DNA of 64,000 nucleotides from CGIF01 sp031674855 (GTDB lineage Bacteria; Bacillota_I; Bacilli_A; Mycoplasmatales; CGIF01), in assembly GCA_031674855.1 (NCBI GenBank), contig CP125275.1:310001-374000 (forward strand), in the 5' to 3' direction. Under the pieces are notes generated by a model, which worked only from the letters and a program-made list of their open reading frames with translations, made no database searches and was not told the origin of the DNA. Each line of letters starts with the position of its first letter. Positions within the stretch are counted from its first letter, which is position 1. This document shows positions 1-9,831 of this stretch, piece after piece. The position numbers and the translations under genes were made by a program.

Positions 1-120
1 AGTTCATTAATAGGAATCTTACTTTGACGAGTTAAGAAATTAATTTCAAGATAGTTTTAATATTTAACTAAAATTTATATATCCTCTAGGATAATAATAA
101 ATAAAAGTAAATAATATATT

Positions 121-675
121 ATGTTTTTTCAATTCATTTTTGCCTTATGAGGTTTGGTGGCAGCAAGTTCTGCTTTGGATGCTGGTATGAAAGGTTTCCA
201 AAATGAAGAAAAGTTTTTGGAGTATAGTTTGGACTTACAACGTTGAATCGAAGAAGAAAAGCAAGATAAACATCAAATCGAGTTGATTAGACAACGTCAC
301 AGACCATCAATCTGACGATCTTGTGCGTGCAAAAATTCTCGAGAAGAGGAAAATCAAATTGATTTTTTCTTTGGCAAGTGCTATCATAGTTTTTTTAAAT
401 ATAGTCATTTATTAAGAACAAAAATTATTCCAGCTAGTTTGCAAAAAGAAGAGTTGAAAGTGCTAATTGAAAAGATTAAAGTTATTCTAAATGTTTTAGA
501 AACCACTCATCAGCACGCTGAAGAAGAATGAGAAATTAGTAAAACTGATGAAGAAGTTGCAGATAGTCAAGAGTATGAATTTGTCAACTGAGAAAGTGAT
601 GAATTAGCTCGAGAAAAAGAACAATGAAAAGGATTCATCGATGAGTTAGAAAAAAGATTGGCTGATTTGAATTAG
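121..675 (+). CDS. Hypothetical protein with hydrophobic N-terminus
   Basis: An open frame of 184 codons that reads through several TGA codons as Trp and stops at TAG. The first ~20 residues (MFFQFIFALWGLVAASSA) are hydrophobic and look like an uncleaved signal or membrane anchor; the rest is acidic and rich in Glu and Lys, with a C-A-C motif near residue 67 and heptad-like Glu/Leu/Lys spacing at the C-terminus that suggests a coiled coil. An AT-rich promoter-like stretch precedes the ATG. I recognise no family. It may be a surface protein followed by another small secreted-type gene at 780. Confidence 0.6.
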
Positions 676-677
676 GA

Positions 678-700
678 TATATATAAAATATAATATAATA
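678..700 (+). promoter_or_regulatory. AT-rich promoter-like tract with TATAAT boxes
   Basis: Just after the TAG of the gene at 121 lies a run of TATA and TATAAT repeats, similar to tracts before the genes at 8579, 46265 and 46754. It may be a promoter for the gene at 780, which also has a TATAAT at about 751-756. No clear -35 is visible. Confidence 0.35.
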
Positions 701-779
701 AATTGATAATTTAAGATTATTGGTGAAGTAATTATTAAATATCTTTTTATTATAATAAAAATAAAGAAAAGAAATAAAT

Positions 780-1121
780 ATGACAGCGTTTTCAACATTT
801 AGAAATGTATTTGGTGGATTTTTACTTGCTAGTGCATTGGTAGCGGGAAGTTCAAGTACAGTGACAGAAGTAGGGGGAAGAACAGTTCAATATACTTCTC
901 TTGTAGCAAAAAAAGTTTTTACGGCAACAGAGTTTATGGGCGAAAAGATTGCTGATGGTAGTGGATGAGTGAAGAATAAATCTTGAATTGCAAAAGACTA
1001 TGCATTGGATTTGTTAGACTCAAGAAGGAACGAATATCGTGATTTGAACATTGATTATCAATGAAGAGGTAAGTTGATTGAAAATAATTGAACTGAAGTA
1101 AACACTTTTAACAAAAAGTAA
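780..1121 (+). CDS. Small hypothetical protein, signal-like N-terminus
   Basis: 113 codons ending in TAA, with four TGA codons read as Trp. The N-terminus is small-residue and hydrophobic for about 25 residues (GGFLLASALVAGSSS), like a signal peptide or membrane anchor, followed by a short charged domain with several Trp. No family recognised. A hairpin terminator candidate follows 36 nt later. Confidence 0.55.
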
Positions 1122-1156
1122 TTCGCGAAGTTAATTTTAATTCACCTAAAATTATC

Positions 1157-1177
1157 TCCTCCTTCCTAGAAGGAGGA
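1157..1177 (+). terminator. Hairpin, likely terminator
   Basis: A perfect 9-bp stem, TCCTCCTTC and GAAGGAGGA, with a 3-nt loop, followed by a short T-rich stretch. It lies between the gene ending at 1121 and tsaD. The T-tract is weak, so RNA processing or bidirectional use is possible. Confidence 0.5.
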
Positions 1178-1321
1178 TATTTCGTAAAATTAATATTTGA
1201 AAAATTAAGATAAATAAAATCATAAGATGAAGCGAAATCTAATTTTTATGACGCTATCTATTTTTATTTTTTTTTTAGAAAAATAGGAATTTATTAAACT
1301 TTTTTAACCTCGAAAAATGAA

Positions 1322-2290
1322 ATGATAATTCTTTCTATTGAAACTAGTTGTGATGAAACTAGTGTTGCAATTTTAAAAAATAAAAAAGTTATTAGTAATG
1401 TTACTGTTTCGCAAATTTTAGAACAACAGCAATATGGCGGAGTAATGCCAAGTTTAGCGGCTAAACTACATATTAAGAATATTCAAAAAGTTTTGCTCAA
1501 ATCGTTGTCAGAAGCCAATATTACTCTTGAAGAGATTGATTATGTTGCCTATACTGAGAAACCAGGTTTGATTATTTGTCTGCAAATTGGCAAAATTGTG
1601 GCAGAAACATTATCCTTATACCTTAACAAACCTTTAATTCCCGTTAATCATTTGGAGGGGCATATTTACGCAAGTTTAATAAACAAAGAAAAGGAATGAG
1701 AATTTCCGCTTCTAGCTTTGATTATTAGTGGTGGTCACACCCAATTATATCAAGTAAACAATCATCACGCTTTTATTCTTTTAGGAGAAACATTAGATGA
1801 TGCGATTGGAGAATGTTTAGATAAATCTGCTGTTTTGTTGGGTTATAATTATCCCGGCGGACCAATTATTGAGAAATTAGCTTCAATAGGAAAAAATATC
1901 TACAATTTACCTATACCGAAAAATGATGATAGTCTTGATTTTAGTTTTAGTGGTTTAAAAAGTGAAATTGCCCGAATAGTAAAAAATAAAAAAGAAGATT
2001 TAAATATCAATGACTTAGCTTGCTCGCTTCAGTATACTTTAGCTAAAAAAGTAAATAAAAAGCTTAAGAGAGCTTGATTATTAAATACTCAGACTAAGAC
2101 TATCGTTATCGGCGGTGGAGTAATTGCAAACCAGTTTTTAAGAAATTTTTTGACTGAAAATATAAATAAGTGAGACAAAAAAATAAAAATTTTTATTCCT
2201 GAAATTGAATATTCGACTGACAATGCCGCTATGATCGGAATTTCCGCCTATTATAAGCTTAAAAATACTGATTCTAGTTCGTTGCAATAA
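1322..2290 (+). CDS. tsaD: tRNA N6-adenosine threonylcarbamoyltransferase TsaD
   Basis: A 322-residue member of the Kae1/Qri7/TsaD family, close to the usual bacterial length. TsaD transfers threonylcarbamoyl from threonylcarbamoyl-AMP to A37 of ANN-decoding tRNAs, with TsaB and TsaE. Visible motifs in order: ETSCDET near the start, YGGVMPSLAA around residue 40, the metal-binding HLEGH (two His) around residue 111, the nucleotide-binding SGGHTQL, GECLDKSA, and C-terminal GGGVIANQ and DNAAMIG. TGA encodes Trp at residues ~126, ~252 and ~284. The ATG at 1322 gives the family start. It stands alone; the next gene is a degraded transposase. Confidence 0.93.
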
Positions 2291-2333
2291 AAAAATAAGG
2301 CATTGACATACAACTTTACCATAAAATGTCTAT

Positions 2334-2747
2334 ATGCCCAACTTTGAAAGCATAATTCAGTTTTTATTAGAAATATTTCCTACTGAACAGCATTGTATTA
2401 ATTATTTTGAGGAAAAAAGATGAAAAGGAAATCCTATTTCTCCTTTTGACCCTACTTCCAAAGTTTATAAGTATCCTAATAATCAATACAAGTGTAAAAA
2501 CACTGACAAATATTTCAATGTTAGGATTGGAACAGTATTTGAAGATAGCGAAATATCCTTACAAAAATGATTTTTGGCTTTTTATCTTCTTTCTTCAAGT
2601 AAAAAGGGCATCTCAACTCGTCAATTGGTTAAGTATATCAAAGTCACTCAAAAAACTGCTTGGTTTATGGCACAAAGGTTACGGAGGGCTTTCGAACATC
2701 CTAACTTTAAAAATATGTTGGAAGGAACTATAGAAATATTACACTAA
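2334..2747 (+). pseudogene. IS1595-family transposase remnant (N-terminal part)
   Basis: 137 codons that resemble the N-terminus of ISXO2/IS1595-like transposases: LEIFPTEQHCINYFEEKRW, then a degenerate zinc ribbon, then RIGTVFEDSEISLQKW, YLLSSSKKGISTRQL and TQKTAWFMAQRLR. Full-length family members are about twice as long and carry a DDNK-type catalytic domain, which is absent. The first C-P-x-C knuckle of the zinc ribbon is lost (SPFDPTS), so this is a dead fragment. TGA is used for Trp in the diagnostic RW and KW positions. Confidence 0.75.
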
Positions 2748-2766
2748 TCAAATTAGATGTTAATTT

Positions 2767-3060
2767 CTAAAATTCAGTTTGTTTGTTATATTTTCTCTCA
2801 AAATCTTCTCTTTCTAAATCACGAATTTTTTCTCTTAATTCTTTAGATTCTCTTTCTATCTGGGAACTTTTATTCATTTTGTTGACAACAGTTATTATCG
2901 CTATAATTCAACCAATAAAAGGAAGCAAAATTCAGCAAATTCACCAATAACTTTCTCAAATTCTATCTTTATCTTGTTCCTTATATCTTAATTCCTCACG
3001 CAAAAATCTAATTTCTAACTTTATTCTTTCTGAATGATTAGTTTTATCGTTAATATTCAT
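2767..3060 (-). CDS. Small single-span membrane protein with charged tails
   Basis: 97 codons. A charged N-terminus (about 37 residues) is followed by a Trp-rich transmembrane segment (WICWILLPFIGWIIAIITVV) and a Glu/Lys/Arg-rich C-terminal tail with coiled-coil spacing. Four of the five Trp-rich positions are TGA. No family recognised. It is downstream of, and in the same direction as, the zinc-ribbon gene starting at 3378, so the two may be co-transcribed. Confidence 0.55.
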
Positions 3061-3078
3061 ATTTCATTATTTTTTCTA

Positions 3079-3378
3079 TTACGAAATAGTTCCATCATAA
3101 ACATAACTTCTCATTTTTTGTCGCTTCTGAGGATTAGTTACTAGATTTCAATATTCATGCTTACGATTATAATACAAATCTAAAAGACAAGAATTGCATT
3201 CATATTTACCTTTATGTTCTTCTCTTTCGCTTCAATAATCTAATTTATTCTTTTGACTGTAATCTCATTTTGGAATAACAAATTTAAGAGCAAAAAAAGC
3301 ATCACAGCTTTCGCATTTAACCTTTTTTGGTTTATGAAGAGGAGAAAAATTTAGTTTAGTTTGTTGATTATTTTTCAT
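3079..3378 (-). CDS. Small zinc-ribbon protein
   Basis: 99 codons with two knuckles, C-E-S-C near residue 24 and C-N-S-C near residue 64, spaced as in a treble-clef or ribbon zinc finger; the rest is Lys/Tyr-rich. Similar small zinc-ribbon genes occur at 36914 and, broken, at 29053-29487. Function unknown; a nucleic-acid-binding role is only a guess. Confidence 0.55.
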
Positions 3379-3445
3379 ACCTATATATACCATTTTATAA
3401 CCCTAATTTTTCTTCCTTCATAAAATCCTCTAAAAAATTATGTTA

Positions 3446-3491
3446 GATGTGGCTGGAAGCATGATTGACTTTAACAATCATGCGACAGCAC
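3446..3491. repeat. Long imperfect palindrome beside IS630 transposase
   Basis: A perfect 9-bp stem GCATGATTG / CAATCATGC (3459-3467 and 3475-3483) with a 7-nt loop is extended on both sides by ATGTGGCTG and CAGCACAT with a one-base bulge. It could be a bidirectional terminator between the divergent zinc-ribbon gene and the transposase, or an end structure of the insertion sequence. I did not find a matching copy downstream of the transposase. Confidence 0.5.
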
Positions 3492-3582
3492 ATATATACA
3501 TATAGGAAGAGGATTTTTAAAACCATGCCAAATTTAGTTATTTTTTAATTCATACCTGTATGTATCCTTATAAAAATTATTC

Positions 3583-4626
3583 ATGGTAACAAAAATTAAA
3601 TTGTCAATCCGACAAATCATCGAATTAAAGAAAAAAGGAATAACTCAAAAAGAAATAGCTAAAATATTTCGTGTAACTCAACAAACTATAATTAGATGGA
3701 AAAGACCACAATTCATTTCTCAGAAAAGAGGATGTAAACCCAAAATAAGTGAAAATGTATTTGAATTTCTAAATTCTTACATTACTAAAAATAATGTTTC
3801 AACTCAGCAAGAGATGGTTAGTCATATTTACCAAGAAATAGGATTAAAAATTAGTCAACAAACAATTTCTCGAATACTAAAGAAAAATAACTACACCTAT
3901 AAGAAGCTGACTTACCATTACGCTGAACAAAATGAAGAAAAAGTTAAGAAGTTTATTAAAAATGTTAAACCTTTACTCTCAAAATATTCTTTTCTAGCAA
4001 TGGATGAATGTGGATTTCATTTAAATGAAGATCCTCGCCGAGGTTACTCTTTAAAAGGAATCAGAGCAGTTTCCAAAAGACCAAGTAGCAAAGGCGAACA
4101 TTACACTCTTCTTTTATGTATTAAAAATGTGAAAAGAGGCGGAGTAGTTCATTATCAACTAGTTAAAGGTGGAGCTAATTGAAGAGTTTTTTATGATTTT
4201 TTAGAGGATATAAAATTGACTTCAAACAAAAAACACTATCTTTTGATGGATAATGCCAGAATACATTTTGCTCATAAAAAGAGGGAAGAGAAAAAATTAC
4301 CAAATGTTAAGGAGCAAATGGCAAATAAAAACACTGAAGTTATAAATATCGTCTCCTATTCCCCACAATTAAATCCAACTGAATTGTGTTTTAATTTTTT
4401 GAGACAGAACATCGAAAAAAATAGACCAAGAAACTTGGAAGAATTAAAAAATTACATTGATAAAGCATTAAGAGATTTAAACAAGCAAGATTTAACCAAA
4501 TATTTCAGACACTGCTTTAATTATCTAAAAATAATTAATAATGGTAAAGGAAAACAAAATTATTTGTTGTCAGAAAAAAGAAGAATCATTAAACAAAATA
4601 TCAACCCAAGATATTTCAATTATTAA
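3583..4626 (+). CDS. IS630-family transposase
   Basis: An uninterrupted frame of 347 codons. The N-terminus has a homeodomain-like helix-turn-helix (IIELKKKGITQKEIAKIF...TQQTIIRWK) followed by a second HTH-like region. The RNase H-like DDE core is visible: first Asp in LAMDECGFHL (about residue 144), second Asp in LLMDNARIHF (about residue 223), and Glu in YSPQLNPTELCFNFLRQ (about residue 267). One TGA is read as Trp at about residue 200. All three catalytic residues are present, so it may be active. IS630 elements target TA and usually need no frameshift or one; none is needed here. Ends of the element were not located. Confidence 0.85.
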
Positions 4627-4780
4627 TGGTGTTTCTGAATGAATAAAATGAACTAAGTCTAAAAGCATTTGTCAGACTTGTCAAAAATTTCGTGCTGATA
4701 GTTTAAATATGATGCATGAATCAGCAACTGAATCTGATAAAGATGATTATTTAAGAAAATATTTTTCAGTTAAAAATTAA
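4541..4780 (+). CDS. Small Cys-containing ORF overlapping transposase 3' end
   Basis: 79 codons starting at ATG inside the transposase end, overlapping it by 86 nt in another frame. It carries C-C at about residue 9 and C-Q-T-C at about residue 47, and uses TGA twice as Trp. The part beyond 4626 looks coding; the overlapping part may be accidental. It could be a passenger of the IS or the truncated 3' end of a gene interrupted by it. Confidence 0.35.
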
Positions 4781-4814
4781 CATTTAATCTGAGTAGTGTA
4801 ATAGATTATCTTCA

Positions 4815-5453
4815 ATGAGAAGAGCCAAGCAAAAAGGTTATACTCCTCCACCACCGAAAACTAATGAAGCTCCTCCTAACACTGACCCCAACGATTTGAA
4901 GACTGATTATCCTGATTTGTTTGATGCCAATAAAGATGAGGAGGAAATAACAATTACTCATGAAGGATTAACTGGAACTTTAATTTTTGATGGTTTTCAA
5001 AAGTTAAAGAAAATTAATGTGGGAAATAATTGCCTAGAATATTTAGTAGTAGAAAACTGCCCTGAATTAACTACCCTCCGTTATGCTTACAATCAGATGA
5101 AACATGATGCTTTTATTGATTGGGATTCTTGCTCTAAACTAACTACTATTGATAAACACGGTTATGATGGAAGTGTACCATGAGATGAGGGTAATAAATC
5201 AGAAGACAAAAAAGAAGAATTTAATGAAAAACCAACTCATGAAAAGAACTCTGAATCTCCAAAAAAACCAACCGAAGAAATTGTAGTAAAGAACGATAAT
5301 CAAGTAAATTTTCCTTTTTATCTCATTCCTATTCTGCCACTCTTTTGTTTTGCTTTTATAAAGATAGGGCTATCACTGATTCTTTCAAAAAAAAAAAAAA
5401 ACAGTAACTTTTTAGAAGTTAATGGTAAAATTATATATCATTGCCAAAAATAA
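4815..5453 (+). CDS. LRR-like membrane protein with poly(A) tract
   Basis: 212 codons. A Pro-rich N-terminus (YTPPPPKTNEAPP) is followed by a leucine-rich-repeat-like block (LKKINVGNNCLEYLVVENC, then PELTTLRYAYNQM), a charged linker rich in Glu, Lys and Pro, and one C-terminal transmembrane helix (FYLIPILPLFCFAFIKIG). Directly after this helix is a run of 15 A (5387-5401) encoding Lys residues, an obvious place for replication or transcription slippage. Short LRRs of this style are known from endosymbiotic mollicutes; binding of a host or partner protein is inference. Confidence 0.6.
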
Positions 5454-5498
5454 ACTGAGACTTAATAAAACTAAGATAGTTAAAAATATATTAATTAG

Positions 5499-5592
5499 GG
5501 AGTGATACTCAAGTGGTTAAGAGGGTTTCCTGCTAAGAAACTAGGTTGGCCTAATAGTCAGCGCGAGAGTTCGAATCTCTCTCACTCCGCCA
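5499..5592 (+). tRNA. tRNA-Ser(GCU)
   Basis: 94-nt class II tRNA. Acceptor GGAGTGA pairs with TCACTCC, anticodon stem GTTTC/GAAAC holds loop CTGCTAA (anticodon GCT), a long variable arm of about 23 nt follows, then T-arm GAGAG/CTCTC and encoded CCA with discriminator G. It reads AGC and AGU. Confidence 0.93.
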
Positions 5593-5605
5593 TTAAAAAA
5601 AATGT

Positions 5606-5891
5606 ATGACGTGAAATAATTATAATCAACAATTAACCCTAAACCAAGAAGTAAAAAGAAGATAAGAAAAAGTATCATCGCACCAGATTTATTATTTTCT
5701 TAGTTCTATTTTTGTGCTCAGGTCTGATTTGGTTTCTTACTTCCGTTTTAGGAATTATCACTGGAAGCATTCTTAATTTTGGGGTTGGTAGTATTTTAGG
5801 TGCTTTAATTGGTTGGTTATTAGGAGCAGGGTTAGCAATTACTTTTCTAATTTTATGAGTTTATCATCTTATTAAGTGATTAAATCTTTAA
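5606..5891 (+). pseudogene. Two-span membrane protein ORF, frameshifted
   Basis: A clear coding frame (about 5665-5891, TGA as Trp) encodes a hydrophobic two-helix protein, with FIIFLVLFLCSGLIWFL and a Gly-rich helix GVGSILGALIGWLLGAG. It lacks a good start: an in-frame TAA lies just upstream, while the nearest ATG (5606) is in another frame that ends at about 5665. A single-base slip in the A-rich stretch near 5655 would join the two. Either a pseudogene or a slippage-dependent gene. Confidence 0.4.
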
Positions 5892-5928
5892 TACGACTAT
5901 AGTAAAAAAAATATAAAAAATAGATATT

Positions 5929-6114
5929 ATGGCAGTTCCGTTTAGGAGAAAATCATCCACTCGAGTTAGAAAAGGTCGCAGTACCAAAAGTTGAAATTTT
6001 CATCAAAAAGCATTTCATCAACCACTAATTAAATGTTCTAGTTGTCAGAAGACTAAATTACTTCATCGTGCTTGCTCACATTGCTCAGTTTATCGAATTA
6101 AATCACAACATTAA
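5929..6114 (+). CDS. rpmF: 50S ribosomal protein L32
   Basis: 61 codons matching bL32: start MAVPFRRKSSTRVRKGR, then the zinc knuckles C-S-S-C and C-S-H-C around residues 36 and 49, which classify it as the zinc-binding (C+) form. Length matches the family (56-60). One Trp is encoded by TGA. It lies alone between a frameshifted membrane ORF and a tail-anchored protein. Confidence 0.9.
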
Positions 6115-6188
6115 TTATAAACTAATATATATATATATATGAAAAAAGCCCATAAATATTATTGATAGAAATCAGCATAATATAAAAT

Positions 6189-7322
6189 TTGTTAAATAAT
6201 ATTGAATATGACACAAAAAAAATTATATTTACTGGAGTTACAAATCAAAATAGTCAAGATAATTCAGTTAAATTAACAGTTAAAGAATTTGAATTCGAAA
6301 ACCAAGGAGAGAAAAGTAAAATTACCAAAGTTAATTTTATAGGTTTTCCAAAAGTTGAAGATATTGATAAAAGTAGTTTAGAATCAATTTTTAGTAAAGG
6401 AAATTTTGTTTTAAATTTTGATGATGAAAAAGTAGAAATAAATGTAATTAAAAAAAATGTAAATGTAAATGTCGCAACTTTTTTAAAAGCATCTTCAGGA
6501 GATAGTAGTCAGGACAATCAAAAGCCTAGAATTACAATTAATGAAAATAATGATTCTTTAACTATTCAGGTAAAATCTGGTGTAATTGAGATAACTGAGC
6601 AGGTAGAGGATGATAAAGAGAAGTTAATTAATGATTCTATTGAGGAAATTAAGACTAAATTACAAGCCAAAGACATTACTTCTGAAAAAACAGTTGAAAT
6701 TTTAGCAGAAAACTGAGAAACTAATTACAGAACAGATTGAAAGTTATTAGATAAAGAGGAGATTAAAAGAAAAAAACAAGAAGCGATTGATAAAATTACT
6801 AATTTTTTTTCTGATGATGAAAACAATGAAGATCAATTAACCCCTTGTCAAAAGAAATTTAAGGAAGTTCAAACTAAGATGACTAATAAAAAAATTAGTG
6901 AGGGTGACTTCGATGACGAAACAAAAATTATTTATAACAAGTTAAAAAGTAATGAATTTTCCGAAGAAAGTGAGTTAAACACTAATTGAGGAAAAGTAAA
7001 TAAAATCGTTTGTGAAAAAGGTGCTGAAAAAGGATTAAATGATTTAACTACTCGTATTAATAAAGCTATTACTGATAATAAAGAAGAAAAGTTGAAAACT
7101 TTGAAAACTGAAATAGATAGTTTCATTAACGACAAAGATAATGAATCAAAAAAGTCAGCAGCTCAAGAGTTAAGTGCAAGATTGAGTAAAAAAATTGATG
7201 AAAATACTCAAGATGGCGCTGGAAAAGATATTCCTTGAAGAGTAATAATTCCAGTTTCTTTAATCATTTTAATCATATTGGGAGCAATTATTTACACTCG
7301 ACAAAATAAGGAGGACGAATAA
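6189..7322 (+). CDS. Tail-anchored hypothetical protein
   Basis: 377 codons, probable TTG start at 6189, since an in-frame TAA lies two codons upstream and no ATG follows for a long way. The N-terminal ~170 residues are beta-prone and acidic; the middle is helical and charged, probably coiled coil; the C-terminus is a single hydrophobic helix (VIIPVSLIILIILGAIIY) followed by a short charged tail. There is no signal peptide, so the bulk should be cytoplasmic and anchored by its tail. The same architecture recurs at 11977, 46754, 48108 and 54353. Confidence 0.6.
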
Positions 7323-7348
7323 TAATAAAATGAAAAAATTTGCTTATA

Positions 7349-7657
7349 ATGCCGACAAAGGTTTTTTGTAAGCAAGATAAAAAAGGTAACTTTCAACACA
7401 TTAAAATTAAAGATCACGCCAATTTTTCTGATAAAGGTAATGACATAGTTTGCTCTGCTATTTCTGCAATTACTAATGGAACTATCAATTTTTTGCAAAT
7501 TAATTATGGTGAAATTTGCAAAATAACTTGCAATTATGTTGAAATCGACATTTATTTAAAAGATGATAACCAAGGATGTCAATTATGTTTGAGATTGATG
7601 ATTTTTCAGTTAAAAAATATTGCCAACTATTATCCAAATTTTTTGAAGATTAACTAA
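7349..7657 (+). CDS. prp: Ribosomal-processing cysteine protease Prp
   Basis: 102 codons from ATG 7349. The diagnostic Prp region is present: IKDHANFSDKGNDIVCSAISA, with catalytic His (in the HANF segment) and Cys (in DIVCSA), spaced by about ten residues as in the YsxB/Prp family. Prp removes an N-terminal extension from ribosomal protein L27 in Firmicutes and relatives. It usually sits between rplU and rpmA; neither is here, so the ancestral operon is broken up. A TTG at 7340 is an alternative start. Confidence 0.75.
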   Translation: MPTKVFCKQDKKGNFQHIKIKDHANFSDKGNDIVCSAISAITNGTINFLQINYGEICKITCNYVEIDIYLKDDNQGCQLCLRLMIFQLKNIANYYPNFLKIN

Positions 7658-7689
7658 AGAAAATTAAATGGGGGTTTTTAAATAATTGG

Positions 7690-7914
7690 ATGCAAAAATT
7701 TAAAAAAATAAGACAATTTTGCAAAGCCTTTTTATTATTTCTTTCGGCAATCATATCTTTCTTTGTTTCTTTTTATTTAAGTATTAAATGAAAAAAAGAC
7801 AAATATTTTTCTAAATTTCTTTTTTGATTAATATTTTTATCGTTTTTATTAGTTTATTTGATTTTCTCCTTACTTATAAAATCTATAATTAAATTTAGAA
7901 AGAAAAAACGTTAA
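7690..7914 (+). CDS. Small two-span membrane protein
   Basis: 74 codons with two hydrophobic segments (LLFLSAIISFFVSFYL and FLFWLIFLSFLLVYLIF) separated by a Lys-rich loop and ending in a basic tail. Two TGA codons encode Trp. No family recognised. It lies 32 nt after prp and converges on frr. Confidence 0.5.
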
Positions 7915-7918
7915 TCTT

Positions 7919-8476
7919 TTAAGAATTTAATGTTTTTATTTTCTTTTCTTCAGCTAATAACAATCTGTCTTGATAATCTTTGACTAACTTATCAGCTTGT
8001 TTCTCGTAATTTTTTTTTTGATCTTGAGAAATATTGCGGTCATCTTTTAGAGCTTTTTTTAGATCTTGATGAATTAAACGAAAGCTCTTTTTACCTTCTT
8101 CGGCTACTGATTTTACTTCTTTGGCAAGTCTTTCCTTAATTTCTTTAGTAATAGGAGTAAGAGTAAATACAATTTCTTCTTTAGTGCTTCTCTCGATTTT
8201 ATAACCTAATTGATTATCTAAAACTGTTTTGCTAATTGCAGGAACGGACTTAGCTTCAAAAGCTTTTATGATTAGTTCATGTTTGGAAGAAATTCTTAAG
8301 CTAGCAATGGCTTTTAGCGGTTTTTTTTCACCCTGGAGATTTATTATTAAGTTACTAATTGCATCTAAAGATATTTGATTACTACGAACTTTATCTAATT
8401 TGCTTATAAAAAACTCTAATTCTTTAGTCAATTGACTAGTTTTTTTTTGTTTAACACCTTCTCAGTTGCTTTCCAT
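7919..8476 (-). CDS. frr: Ribosome recycling factor
   Basis: 185 codons, the normal RRF length, when started at ATG 8476; this start requires reading one TGA as Trp. Family features include LDKVRSNQISLDAI (in place of the VRTGRAS region), IASLRISSKHELII, AKSVPAISKTVLDNQLG, and the C-terminal helical KEVKSVAEEGKKSFRLI and ISQDQKKNYEKQADKL. RRF with EF-G splits post-termination ribosomes. The usual partner pyrH is not adjacent. Confidence 0.85.
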
Positions 8477-8538
8477 ATTAATAATTTTAAATTTCGAGAT
8501 TTTAAGAGAATTGCAAAACTCAAGATAAAAATTAAAAA

Positions 8539-8556
8539 TTATATATAATATAATTA
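8539..8556 (+). promoter_or_regulatory. Promoter-like TATATAATATAAT tract
   Basis: Two overlapping TATAAT hexamers (8544-8549 and 8549-8554) about 25 nt before ATG 8579, in the divergent interval between frr and the small membrane ORFs. The same motif precedes the HU gene and the gene at 46754. Confidence 0.45.
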
Positions 8557-8578
8557 ATAAATAGTAAATTTTATTGTT

Positions 8579-8662
8579 ATGTTCAAGTGAATTTTAGAAT
8601 TGATTTTGATTCTTTTCAATTATTGAGTCACGCCGTGAGGCGTTAGAATTTCGTGTGAATAA
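8579..8662 (+). CDS. Possible 27-residue membrane peptide
   Basis: A short frame, MFKWILELILILFNYW followed by eleven residues, with three TGA Trp codons. The hydrophobic stretch could span a membrane. An ACGCC/GGCGT hairpin lies in its 3' half. It follows a good promoter-like tract, but the ORF is short enough to be accidental. Confidence 0.25.
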
Positions 8663-8746
8663 AATAAGATTGACAAAATATTGTTAGAAAAAATTAATTC
8701 AACATTTATTAAACTTAAACAGTAAAAATAAAATTTATTGGAAATA

Positions 8747-9397
8747 ATGACAAACAATAATCAATATTACATACCAAAATTACCAGAAACAGAAACTGTT
8801 TCTTATTTTGATGTGAATGAGTGAGATAAAGGCTTAACTGAGGAACAATTAGAACAGCAAAAACATTTGGATAATGTTTATGAATCAGAATATCAACACC
8901 AAGGATTAACTGGTCCGCAATATGGTCCGGGGAATGAACAATCACGAGAAAAAACAGCTAAATATGCAGGAAAAAGAGTTTTAAGTAGTGTTGCAGGTGA
9001 ATTGCTCGGTCCCGCTGCTTTGCCAATAGGATTAGGGTTAAAACATGTGAGTGATTTTTGAGATATGCAAGGACAATTACATAAGATAGTTAGCGGAGCA
9101 ACAAAAAGAGAAGACATACTTAGAAATTTAAAAAATATAGATTTAGGAGAAAAAAGTGAATTTGCGAAATGAATGGAGGAACTAGGTGGAGACTTAATGA
9201 AGAGTGGATTTGGAAACTCATTAGGTGAATTTGCCTCTAATTCGAGTAGTTCTTTAGGAGGAACTGCTAATATTTTTAGCAATATTATTGAAGCATATAG
9301 CGAAGCAAAAGATAATGCAGAACTTACCTTACATATTCTTCATTTGAGTTTAGGGAATAGTTATGACCCTAACTGTGAGATATGCAAGGAAAACTAA
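8747..9397 (+). CDS. Hypothetical protein with C-terminal CxxC
   Basis: 216 codons, three TGA codons read as Trp. A polar, Gln/Tyr-rich N-terminus leads to a small-residue hydrophobic stretch (SSVAGELLGPAALPIGLGL), then helical and Gly/Ser/Asn-rich segments, and the end YDPNCEICKEN with a C-x-x-C. No family recognised. Its last 16 nt overlap the start of a three-span membrane protein, which suggests translational coupling. Confidence 0.55.
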
Positions 9398-9774
9398 ATA
9401 AGTGGACATTTTCGCAATTGGTGCTTGGAAAGAGAAAATTAAAAGAAGTTCTATTGAGTTTTCTGTTAGCGTTTTTTCTTTTCTCGCTCATGCTTTTCTT
9501 TGTTTGGTTAGTGCTTGGTTCAGAAATCATTTTATTAGTTTTAAAAAAATCTTTAATGGGAAGGAAAAATCTAACATCTGTTTTTCTTCTACTTCTTTCT
9601 TTTTCCCTATGTATTTGTTCTTTAATGTTATTTTCTTATCCTGCAAGATTTAAGTCCAAAAAGTTCGTTAACGGATTTTTGGTTTCTGTTCTTTGTCTGT
9701 TTATTGTTTTTTTAGGATTTTTATTAGTGTTTAAAGTTTCCTATTATTTTCACACAAACTCTTTTCATCGTTAA
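9382..9774 (+). CDS. Three-span membrane protein
   Basis: 130 codons from an ATG inside the end of the previous gene. Three strong hydrophobic helices are visible at about residues 22-50, 63-85 and 97-122, with a basic N-terminus. A second overlapping frame (9402-9653) is also hydrophobic but shorter and is probably a shadow. No family recognised. Confidence 0.5.
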   Translation: MQGKLNKWTFSQLVLGKRKLKEVLLSFLLAFFLFSLMLFFVWLVLGSEIILLVLKKSLMGRKNLTSVFLLLLSFSLCICSLMLFSYPARFKSKKFVNGFLVSVLCLFIVFLGFLLVFKVSYYFHTNSFHR

Positions 9775-9831
9775 TTAAATTAGAGAATCTTTTAGGTTTG
9801 CTGTTTCTTGGTAGACCTAAATTATTATATT

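Noticed and set aside
1200..1300. Riboswitch or T-box before tsaD
   Set aside because: Only a weak AGAT/ATCT pairing and a T-run; no conserved riboswitch core could be recognised.
8893..9282. 129-codon minus-strand ORF
   Set aside because: Antisense to the plus-strand gene 8747-9397, whose frame is longer under UGA=Trp and overlaps sensibly with the next gene.
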